The notes under the pieces are model-generated. The model worked only from the letters and a program-made list of their open reading frames with translations. It was not told the origin of the DNA and did not search any database. A program made the position numbers and the translations under genes. This document shows positions 47,001 to 56,760 of a stretch of 64,000 nucleotides of DNA, piece by piece. How positions within the stretch are numbered: the stretch's first letter is position 1; each line of letters begins with the position of its first letter. The DNA comes from Lindgomyces ingoldianus. Lineage: Eukaryota > Ascomycota > Dothideomycetes > Pleosporales > Lindgomycetaceae. The stretch spans positions 162,545-226,544 of the forward strand of contig NW_022985176.1 of NCBI RefSeq assembly GCF_010093535.1, in the 5' to 3' direction.

Positions 47001-47112
47001 GTTCGTTCAACCCTGGAACCTTTTCACTGAGAGATTGAACACGAAGAAGACCCCAGGGGCTAGGAAGAAGGCATTGCAGGATCGTTTACGCTGGCTAGCG
47101 GAAGCAGCGTAA
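44039..47112 (+). CDS. Ankyrin-repeat / subtilisin-like (S8) peptidase protein
   Basis: My splice model has exons 44039-44891, 45004-45515, 45569-45598, 45741-45979, 46043-46406 and 46465-47112. The total is 2646 nt (881 aa) and it is in frame throughout. Residues about 120-270 hold ankyrin repeats (RCALHLAAEMG, GATPLHLAASQGK, GDTVLHWAVK). The middle is unassigned, with a short leucine-rich stretch. The C terminus is a subtilase: catalytic Asp about 588 (VAIIDSG), His about 628 (NPHGTMVA), Ser about 786 (GSSYATA, where GTSMA is usual). The oxyanion Asn region reads FASTKDSG, without the usual GN. There is no signal peptide, so it should be cytosolic. The first intron could instead be two introns around a 6-nt exon. 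The 30-nt exon is the least certain. It probably works with the adjacent NLR gene, which is inference. Confidence 0.8.
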
Positions 47113-47679
47113 GAGACTACTGCCCCGTGATATAGTCTTGCGACGTTGAGAAGAGGTGGTGCTATCAAGTCACTGCAATCTGCTTTCCTGTAACTAGGGT
47201 CGAATATTTGCTCAGCTCAAGAACAAACGTTAGAGGACAATCTGAAGCCAAGGAGATAGTATTATTTTCTACGCTCCGTATATGTTCCTTTGCAACACAG
47301 GTTGATCAGGACATGTCTGCCAGTTTCTCGCCCTTAAATTCCCCTCCCAAGTACAGTTGTTTTGCTTTGGGTGCTTCTCCAACCCACCCGAATGCCACAT
47401 CTCGCTAATAGTACGGTTTACCAATGGGATTTTATGGCGGTCCTTCCTTCGCTTAGGAGCCACCTGATCGGAATGCCGAGCCAATACAGGTAAGAATTTA
47501 CCCCACCAGTACTACTTCAGCCTTCCCCCAGCCAGACTGAGTTCACTTCAGCCTCCAGCGCCTTGATGGTGGTTCTCTCATATTACTAGCTCATCTCTGG
47601 TCTAATCTTCACTAACTACTACTCTCATCTTTACACCTAACTAACCTAAGTCTCGAGTGTCGTCATTGCTACGCGACGC
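47113..47679. other. Intergenic region / NLR gene 5' leader
   Basis: No gene is visible. 47540-47670 is rich in CT (repeated ACTAACTACTACTCTC-like text), typical of fungal leaders upstream of a start codon. Confidence 0.5.
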
Positions 47680-50600
47680 ATGGAGCCGTATTCGGTGCGA
47701 CCGATCGCTGAGCTGAGAACCATTTCTGAGCCTTACGGTACGAAGCCAGTGGCGAGGCAAGTTTAGACAGATATTTCGTCTCACAGGCTAAATTAACGCG
47801 TTGCAGCATCATCTTCGTGCATGGACTTCAAGGGAGCCACAAGCAAACTTGGGAAAGCCCGGGCTTCGCATGGCCGGATGATATTCGGCAGGAGTTCCCA
47901 AATGCACGCATTCTTGCCTGGGAGTATGAGTTTATACTCCGACCAGATTACTCAAACTCATTCACTTCGCTTGGAGAAAAACTCCTCGAGGACCTCACTC
48001 GCGAAGACCCTTTACCCATTATCTTCATAGCATACAGTATGGGTGGTCTTATCGTCAAGTCTGTACGCTACACCTACAGCTTCTAGTGAAAGCTTATTCT
48101 TAATTCTAACTCAAGATTAGGCTTTGAATCGGCCGCATTCATCCATCATTTCTGAAAATACCAAAGGGATCTGCTTCTTTGGCACTCCAGGCTCCAGTTC
48201 AACAAGAGAAGGGTGGCAACGAACGATTATTGCCCTTAAGCGCTCTTTGGTGTCTAGGAGTATGGACCTTTCAAAATTAACTTTACTCGTCCAAGACATG
48301 CTTGAAGACGAAACCTTGAGAGAAATATCATCATCCTTCCGTGGACTTGCCAATCGGAACAGTACTAGGATACTAACTTTCATTGAGAAGAAACTCACAC
48401 CGACGATTAGGGGAAAGCAAATGGTATTCACCTTATAGGTCGCCCGGAGTCTTCATAAATTGCTCACAGGTTATAGATCGTCGGTGTAGAAGACGCCATC
48501 GTCGGAGCTATCAATGAGAAGGTTGTCGGACGTGCCGTAGACCATATCGAAATGCCCAAGTTTTCTAACCCAAGTGATCCAGCGTATCTCCGATTAAAAA
48601 GGTTTCTCAAGGACCTCCTCGAAGAGGTCCACTACGGAAAATGTACTACCAACCCACTTTCTTATAGCGAATTCATCGAGAACCCCACGATTACTGTTCC
48701 TGGAACCGATCTCCAGCTTCCAGGTATGGGATTCTTATGTTACTGGAGGAGATCTACTAATAGATTTAGAGAAGGAAGAGCAATTTCTGCAGATGCTGAG
48801 CCAAGATAGGCTGGATGAGGACATGATCTCAAATCCTTATCCAGGCACATGTGACTATATCTTTACTACCGACATATGGGAATCCTGGCGCAGGGCTGAT
48901 ATTACTACTTCAAAACGGCAGCTTTGGCTGCTAGGCGGCCCTGGAATGGGGAAAACGGTGCTCTCAAAGTACATCTCGAGAGAGTTGCTGAAGAGGAGCA
49001 AACTTACTGCCTCGCCGTTGTCCTGGGCACCGAAAGTCATACTCACATACTACTTCGATATGTCTGTGGATGCAAGACGAGCTATAGCCGGATTTTGTCA
49101 GCATCTACTCCACCAATTACTCGTCAAGGACAGGCAGTTGTTCAAATACCTGTACGGGAAACCGTTCTTTGAGATCATCGACAAGCCACGACTTTCAAAT
49201 CGTGCGGTAACCGAAACCCTGGAATTGATCCTTCAAGAAAGCAGTATTGGACCGATTGCTATTATAGTTGACGCTTTCGATGAATGTGACGACCAGGGGG
49301 AACTGAAAAGACTACTTGGACAATTCGTCAATGCCTCATGGATACGTGTGCTCGTTACTGCGCGGTCGCAAACCGAGCGAGTAGATTCCTCACCACTTAG
49401 CTATAATCTCAATGAGGATATGGCGCTTGAGAAATCATCCACTGGCGAAGGGGCCATAAACAAGTGCATCCAAGAATATGCGAAGGCAGAAATTAAGAAC
49501 ATTGTGGAGCGCCAACGAATATCGGAACCTTTAGCAAAGACTTTTCAGGAAAGCATTTTCAGATCTAGCCCTGGAAGCTTTCTTTGGGTGCGACTGGCGG
49601 TTCGCTACGTCGAAATACAGACTAGTCCGGCGATGCGTCGCAGAGTCATGAACAACCTTCCTTCCAATATCCTTGGTTTATTGACAAGGTTCCTGTCAAG
49701 CGCCGATGACTATCGGGCATCCATAATTCTGAACGCGCTCGTAATCGTCATGGAAGCAAAAGCGCCCTTGTCGTTGGATAGCCTTTCGTTCCTTATTCAA
49801 GCTTCCCTAGAAGACAAGGTTTTCTCATTAATTCAAACTTCCACCCACGATATCGAGACTTCTACCTCTTCCAGTCTCGCAATATTCACGGAAAACAAGA
49901 TGCTCGACTTTGAAGAGGAGGTTGAATCCATGCCATTACTAGAAGTGAAGAAACCCGAAGGCACAGTCACATTGATGCATAGCAGCCTTAGAGAGCCCGC
50001 TATGGAAATTTTGGCCTCATGGAATGCTAGCTCGGATCCTCACAGACACATTCTATCGACCAAAATAGGTCGACTACAGCACCACAAAGAGATTCACGAG
50101 GTCTTAGCTGAGCTCTCTCTGGCCTATTTGCTTGCAGCCTTCCAGGACATGAAGGACCCTCTCAATTTTCTCAACTATGCGGTTCTGTTCTGGACAGACC
50201 ACGTACGGGAATCTTGGAAGGCCAAACAGCCTTCCAGCACTCCTGTAGGTGTGACACTTCTTCGGCTTATCAGAGCCTTTTTTAGAAACCGAGATACATA
50301 TCGAAAATGGTATCGGATGTTTTCAAGGTTGGACGGTGCCAGAACAAGGTCGATAATGCCTCTAGAAAAAATGTCTGAACACTCATCAATTGCCTTCACA
50401 TTAGCTTCATTTGATCTCTGTCATATCCTTGGTAACGACCTCATTTCCAACCCTGCGGAGGATTTACTACGCGAATCTGGAGGACAAACGCCTCTTGAAT
50501 ATGCTGTTCGAAATAGGTGTGTTCAGTCTGTAGACTGGATTCAAGGGTTTCGCAGAGATCAACTGCTCTTACCCAATAGGCCGATCGAACGATCTGGACG

Positions 50601-52026
50601 TTCTCCGCTGTACCTCGCCGTGCGGTACAACTCCAACAAAGTCCTTAGCTCCTTACTTAACTTCTACAAATCTCCTCTTTCCCAGGCTACCAAGAATGAG
50701 TTGACTCAGCTGAGATCAGAACTCCACGAAATAGCGGCCGAGAATGGTTGTAAAGAGATCTTCAAGATGTTATATACCAGAGGATTCGTCAATACAGTCC
50801 CAGTTTCTCAAGCTGTGTCTGTGTTGAAGTCGGCGGTGATTCTGGACTGTTGGAGTGAAGCAAAACGAATACTCGACGATTTGAAGGATCCACTCGACAT
50901 ACCAACCAAAAATGATATTCTTCAAACAGCGATTCGCTCTGGGTCGAACCCGATTATAGATCGATTCATTGCAGATTCGGTGGTTGTTGAGTTCGCTAAT
51001 GACAAAGGACGGCTTCCCCTCCATACCGCGGCGGAAGTAGGGAACGACTATATAGTCGAGAAACTGCTTAAAGGTGGTGCAAGAGTAAATGTACTGGATT
51101 CTGAATTCAGAACGCCGCTCCATTTAGCCTCCCAGGCAGGCTGGTTGAGATGTTGTTCGCATCTTCTTGCGGACTGGCACCACCGAGCTCGCCTAAACCT
51201 TACGGATACAAAGGGGCGCATCGCGGCACATTACGCGTCAGAATTTGGGCACGTCGATCTTCTGCGGACTCTAATTGAACACGGATCAAATGTTTTTACA
51301 GCAGATGGGAAAGGTCGATCACCTCTTCACCTTGCGGCAAGAAAGGGGCATGATGCAGTCGTCAGTCTTCTGCTAGAGAAAGGCGCAGACGTCAATGCAC
51401 GAAACTACGAACACCAAACCCCCCTTCATGAAGTAACCGCTTCCGGGAACACGATCATTCCTTGGTTATTAAGAGGGGCTGGGGGAGATATCCACGCAGC
51501 TGACAAGGACGGGGCAACGCCACTTCACATCGCAGCAAAGAGAAGTTCCGCACAAATGATAGATGGACTTATCCGACTCGGAGCTAATGTCAACCAGCCA
51601 GACATGAATGACTTAAGACCAATCGACTACTTTCTCACACGAAGAAAGCCACCGGAAGATGGTTTCCAAGTGCTCAAGGGTCACGGAATGGAATTGAATC
51701 CCAGGTCACTAGCTGCAGCTAACGGACATCCTGTTGTAAGTAAATGGCTTGATCGTAAGCAACTAAAATCTCGCTCCTCGACTCTCTCGACATCTGTATT
51801 CACAGCAGCGAGTGAGGTTGATAAGGAGAAGGGACTGGAATATTCCGTCAATGACCCATTACCTCCGGATTTAGACAAGGACCTTGAGGAACAGGATGGA
51901 GAATTAGCTCCTGGTGGTGCTGAGACTCCCAATACTAGCCCACCCCCTCGAGCACATGTACCGCCCTCTGTGCCTGCGAAACCTCCCCATTTGCGGCTTC
52001 CGTGTAGCAGTATTTCATTTGTCTAG
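47680..52026 (+). CDS. NOD-like receptor: alpha/beta hydrolase - NACHT - ankyrin repeats
   Basis: My splice model has exons 47680-47756, 47807-48062, 48121-48423, 48477-48723 and 48764-52026, giving 1381 aa. The first intron is GC-AG. The fourth is only 40 nt, or 46 nt using an equally in-frame acceptor. The N-terminal SesB-like alpha/beta hydrolase has IIFVHGLQG, a nucleophile elbow AYSMGG (GHSMGG is usual) and the His motif DHIEMPKF. The NACHT domain has Walker A GGPGMGKT (about 352-359) and Walker B IIVDAFDEC (about 460-470). From about residue 868 to 1250 there are eight or so ankyrin repeats (GRSPLHLAARKGHDAVVSLL is the clearest), then a Pro-rich tail. Fungal NLRs of this layout are proposed non-self sensors whose hydrolase domain is the effector. 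No stops or RIP signature are seen. Confidence 0.9.
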
Positions 52027-52120
52027 GAAACTGAACACGTTAGTAAGATTCTTTAGGTTCTTAAGATTCGTAGGTAATTCCTGGGCCGTGAAGCGTTTGC
52101 AGACTTAGAGTTAAGGGCAG

Positions 52121-52537
52121 TTAGATGTTTTAAGAGGTTTCGTGGAGCATTATCTGTCCTGGCGTCGACTTCAGGAGATTCAAAGGGTTGCAGCTGAGGT
52201 GAAGGAGAAAGAAAGAGGGAAGGGCCTGAAAGGGAGGATTCTGAGGCAGAAATACGGCGAGAGTCCGCAGAGAGTGCTAGACAAAAGGTGGCCAGAGACA
52301 AGGTGGAAACCCCATCGCGGTGACGATACGGGAAGGAGTATGGTCGACAGCGACCAACGTATAAAGCGAAGAGAAAAGCTAGAAGAAGATAGCCGAGGAT
52401 TGCGCGGCTGCAGAATCCTCCATAAAGAAAATGCAAAAGTGGCACAGAGCAAAGGCGGCACAAGCGGAAAGCGAAGGCCGCAAAGGCTCACCAAGAAGCA
52501 AATGGTCGAAGACAAAGAGGAAGAAAAGCCATTCTAA
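52121..52537 (+). CDS. Uncertain small charged open frame downstream of the NLR gene
   Basis: An open stretch with helix-like, Lys/Arg/Glu-rich sequence (LQEIQRVAAEVKEKERGKG), ending KKQMVEDKEEEKPF. It has no convincing ATG. It could begin after an acceptor at 52120 as an alternative 3' exon of the NLR gene, or be a chance frame. No family was recognised. Confidence 0.25.
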   Translation, partial: LDVLRGFVEHYLSWRRLQEIQRVAAEVKEKERGKGLKGRILRQKYGESPQRVLDKRWPETRWKPHRGDDTGRSMVDSDQRIKRREKLEEDSRGLRGCRILHKENAKVAQSKGGTSGKRRPQRLTKKQMVEDKEEEKPF

Positions 52538-53200
52538 ACCCGAGTGACGCTCTACATGCACAGATATTAGTGGGAGAAAGTCCCAGTCACTAAGCCTGCG
52601 TACTATACGCGTCCACCATTTATATTTGCTTGTCAATGCCCAGGACGTAAGACCGTGACATTCGATTCCGGTAGGGGACCACTGAAAGCGAGCCGCACAC
52701 CATCCGTGAGCAACAGCTACAGGGAGCGCCAAAATAATGCTTATTCTTCCATTGCTAGTGAAATGGAACGGCGTGTTCCATCTCTAGTATGGGATGACGG
52801 AGTTGATTATACCTCTGGATTCGCATCCTCCATCATTGCCACCGCATTACGCCTTTGATGATGATTGGGAGTATTGAAAATAACTCTTGTCTTATACTTC
52901 TTATCTCCTTGTGCTCATTCCTTCCTGGCGCAATTTCGTTTCTGCGTGCAATGGGACACATGGATGTGGGGCACATCGATCCATCTGCAGGTACATACAA
53001 TGCATTTCATCCATATATTGCGGTCACTACAGCCAATCTATTAACAACAATCCCATCTGTTCCAAATAAAAACGGATAATGCGGTGTCTGAGACCCCAGC
53101 CTCCACATTACCATGACCATCTTAACGTTGTGAACCGCCTGGGGCAGCAGCAGATAAATGCCCGATCAGCCCGCATCCAGAATTTCAATCGCTAACCAGA
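52538..53200. other. Intergenic region
   Basis: Normal composition, short frames only. No gene, RNA or repeat was recognised. Confidence 0.5.
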
Positions 53201-54022
53201 ATGTTCCGTCTCCTCCTCAGTACAATCGCATTGGCAGCGACAGCCGTCTCCCATTGCACCCGCCCTGGGCTTACCGAGGCTGTCGACGAATACCTCTCCG
53301 CGCAGCAGTCTGGTCAAGTTTCTGCCTTCAAAGCCCGCTTTGACAATAGCACCTGGTTGGGATACTTCGAAAACACCAAGAAAGCCGACGTTGACACCGG
53401 GATTCTGACGCATCCGCTCGTGATATCTTATAACCGGAGCTTATACGACACGACAGCATGCGCGACATTCACAGAATTCTACGTGAACGACCTGAATGCT
53501 CCGTACGTCATCGGTACTCAGTTGCGCTTTGCGAATCATCGTATCAACAAGGTCGACACCATCATCACAAAGCCGGGTGATTGGCTCTTTAACATTACGG
53601 GTAACATGTATTACGCACCAAAGGAGAATTGGGGTACAATCCCAGAGGAAAAGCGCGACTCGAGAGACACGATAAAAAAGGCGGCGGATGCGTACTGCGA
53701 TCTGTTTAACAATCCAAACATCACTGTTCCGTGGGGTGCACCGTGCAATCGGCTTGAGGGGGGTCTGTACGGTGGCAAGGGCTTGCCAAACGATACCTGC
53801 AACGCGGGCGTACCGTCGGGTATTGACATGAGAAATCGAAGATACGTTATTGACGAGACGGTTGGTGCGGTAGACGTGATGCTGGATTTTGGAGGTAAAA
53901 GTGGCGGGCTACCCGATAGCCACGAATTTCGGGTTGAGGGCGGCAAGATCCGATATGTCCATACGATGACGGTGTGTGTGGTGCCAGGATGTGGATTCAA
54001 CACCACATCAAGCTCTTCTTGA
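53201..54022 (+). CDS. Secreted DUF8021-family protein
   Basis: A single exon of 273 aa. A signal peptide (MFRLLLSTIALAATAVSHC) is followed at once by the typical start of this fungal family, a Cys, then an amphipathic helix (LTEAVDEYLSAQQSGQ). Downstream are several N-glycosylation sites (NST, NRS, NIT, NDT), paired cysteines, the segment WGAPCNRLEGG, and a C-terminal VRYxHTMTVCVVPGC-like region. It is probably extracellular, and its biochemical role is unknown. The start is chosen because signal peptide and family domain follow directly. It lies 1.2 kb downstream of the NLR gene with no sign of functional linkage. Confidence 0.85.
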   Translation: MFRLLLSTIALAATAVSHCTRPGLTEAVDEYLSAQQSGQVSAFKARFDNSTWLGYFENTKKADVDTGILTHPLVISYNRSLYDTTACATFTEFYVNDLNAPYVIGTQLRFANHRINKVDTIITKPGDWLFNITGNMYYAPKENWGTIPEEKRDSRDTIKKAADAYCDLFNNPNITVPWGAPCNRLEGGLYGGKGLPNDTCNAGVPSGIDMRNRRYVIDETVGAVDVMLDFGGKSGGLPDSHEFRVEGGKIRYVHTMTVCVVPGCGFNTTSSSS

Positions 54023-55216
54023 CTTTGAATGTGGTGGAGGGTAAAACTTCTGGGTTCGACCTATCGGCCCATAGGGACTTTATCCATTGTAGCAGATAGG
54101 GTAGAATGACGCATGTTAGGATGATGCGAATGTAGTTCGCTCTTGTACTTCTCGTCGTGATGAATTCTAACCTAGCAGTTAGTAGTGTATCCCCGTGACG
54201 CGCGTAATCCCGAACAACGAAGGGTATCAATATCAACCCGAAGACAGTATATGCTTCCGTTGCAGGATGTATGAGGCAGTTCTTATCGAACGAACGCTTC
54301 GAGTTGTTGACTCTAGTTCTCCGTTGTCGTTACGTTTGTTAGAGGACCCTATCTCAATCCGCTGCGAAGACTTGACACAAGCTCTAGAGCACCACATCAA
54401 TATCCCATGTGCTTTGACTCAAGGCTTATCTCGTCGCCACTCCCCTCTCTCTTCAATGCCTTTGCCGCGTGGGTGTGATTATATAGCAACACCTTCTAGC
54501 AAGTCAATCACGTTACACTGTCCTCGACCCAAGGCTTAGTTTCATTTCGACCTGCCTCTCTTCCTATGATAGCGGTCTATTTTCGGAGTCATCGCAAATG
54601 AGTATACGCACCGTACGTCAGGCTCTTATTGGAAGGGTTCTAGGTGTGAAACATGCTGACCGCTGTTCCGCAGTTAGGTACGCGTTGTAGTCCTTCTCAC
54701 CAATCGTCGGTTTTACGTAGGCGATGTTGTGAAAGTCGCCCCCGCTGTGAGGCGCGGGCATGTGCCCCGACGAGCCACCATTACGAGTCTAGCATAGATA
54801 CCCGAGACTTCAAAGCAAAGTTTCTGCCAACCCAAACAGGAGAGTTCCTGCAGCTAGAGTCGCGATGATTATTCACGCTTCCGACATCTCGCCATTTCCA
54901 ACTCTGGGTGAACTCTCGTTTCTAAGTAGGTGAGAGGCTGCGAGAGGCTGCGAGAGGCCAACTTTACAATGAGAACCCCTATGAGATACCCTTTCGACAC
55001 GCGCATCTTGAATTTGGCATTTCCGTCGCGTAACCGCCAGGAGTCTCGGACTGCATTATGAGCCATTGTGCCACAAACCCAACGTAGAAACACAATGCCA
55101 TTCTAACCCCCTTTATATTTCAATAGCGGTAGCCATGTAAAAAATTAGGAACTCCATACTTACCCAGTCCCACGTTTTTGTGAGCCGTTATCTAATTCGC
55201 ACCAAGATCCAGGTTA
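54023..55216. other. Intergenic region
   Basis: About 1.2 kb with overlapping short frames on both strands and no supported gene. 54933-54957 has a 13-bp tandem (GAGAGGCTGC twice). Confidence 0.5.
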
Positions 55217-55856
55217 ATGGACACTGCCACAACGATCGAGGACAAGAAATTTCATATCGCTCTAGGTATCTCCTACGCCATCAAGCCGCTCAAGATTGTG
55301 AACTCAATTTTGCTTAATTTTTACAAACCCGTACGCCTAACCCCTAGCAGAGAATTCCTGATTGTTTGCTGTCGTATCAGCATTGCGACTTCAGGAAGGC
55401 GAACCGGAGAACTACAAATATATCGAAACACGAACCAATATGAAGAGGGCCTATGCGATTGAAAAGAGACTCTGGGACCTGCAACCCCACTACGTCCTTG
55501 CCAATGGGACGCAGTTAGGTAATACGAGCGCTTCGATCATTGAATATGTGGATATAGAACTGAGAGGTTGGGGGGGTGAATGGTGGTACTGTCTTAATAT
55601 CGTCAACAGGGTCTTCAATCGACTCGACGAAATTATGATTCCAAATGGAATGACTTCACCTGCAAATCGGGAATGGGACACCCAAAGGCGGGTTTATTTC
55701 TATTGGTCTCCCATGGGCCAGGTGTACAAATTTCAGAGTGGTTCGTGGTTCAACGCGAATGGGCGGAAATATGTAGAGTCCACAGTGGTCAGGACCACTA
55801 GGACTTCCTCTGCATTCAACACGCCCAAACACACCGGAAAACTTCAAGCTATCTAG
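55217..55856 (+). CDS. Small protein of unknown function, two exons
   Basis: Exon 1 is 55217-55330 (38 codons from ATG). The intron is 55331-55394 (GTACGC...TTCAG), and exon 2 is 55395-55856. Both joins are phase 0, giving 191 aa. Exon 2 is the convincing part: EGEPENYKYIETRTNMKRAY, an aromatic-rich middle (RGWGGEWWYCLNIVNRVFNR) and YFYWSPMGQVYKFQSGSWF. There is no signal peptide or membrane helix, and I do not recognise a family. Exon 1 is less certain. Translation could instead start at the internal ATG at about 55440. Confidence 0.55.
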
Positions 55857-56760
55857 AAAAGGAAAGAGAGCGGTGAGGAAACAATTTAAGAAACACTACT
55901 GCCAACTCACATAGTTGTTTGACCTCCCTCGGGCACACCTCTCCCTGCAGAGTCCACCGGGCCGTCTTGGATTTGGCTAACACACCCTAGTCTCTAAATT
56001 CTACATACGTGTCTTTTCTTATATATTCTGCTTATAGTTTGCATCTGTGACGCCTTCCCTCATAGGTATGCTTGCAGCTACAGTAGGATCAAGCTGATGT
56101 CACACCTAATCGCTCTCTGTAGCAAGTCTTCTCTCTCAAGCATATCCTTCAGCTCTAATAGACGATTGTACTCCTTGCACCAAGAGATAGATAAAGTTTT
56201 GTATATAGTCAAGTAGCCCTTCCCTTCGCTTGTTCGCAGATACCCCTAATTTGTCGGTTTCGAGTTGGGTGTTAGCCCCACCAGGGCCACAGAGCAAAGC
56301 CAAATCAAAAAACTGTATCCTTTCCACCAAATAAAACTACAATGTCTTGAGCAAGCCCCCGAAATGTGCTTGAGTACCTGATGCCAAAGCCGAAGTTATA
56401 ATCTTTGCTTTTGGTGTTCTGGACGCTGTAAAGTCCAGTGTGCGGTGCGAGGGATCAGTATGGGTTTTCTGTTTAGAGCGACAAACAATTTCTTGGATGA
56501 AGACCATCGAGCTAAATATAAGTATAACCCTCTGTCGATCCTGTTCCGCTCCCGCATTTTTCGCATTGAGCCACACACCACGTGTAAATCACAGTCTCAA
56601 ATTTCCGATCGCCTCGTGTTTTCTCGGGCTGTGAAACGGGTTACTAATATCAACATGGTCAACTTTCAGCTGCAATCTTACAGCGAAACAAGTCACATAA
56701 AGGGCACGGTAATGAATGTACAAAGAGAATCCAACATCGACTTCATTTCTCTTCGCAAAA
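55857..56760. other. Intergenic region / upstream of secreted-protein gene
   Basis: Normal composition. Frames on both strands overlap each other and lack recognisable features. A possible TATA-like AAATATAAG lies at about 56514, some 245 bp upstream of the next start codon. Confidence 0.45.

Noticed and set aside
53201..54022. Horizontal transfer of the DUF8021 gene
   Set aside because: It is intronless, but its base composition matches neighbouring genes and the family is typically fungal.
54195..54539. Possible 114-aa protein between the DUF8021 gene and the next gene
   Set aside because: It begins with GTG rather than ATG, has no recognisable domain, and overlaps other frames of similar length.
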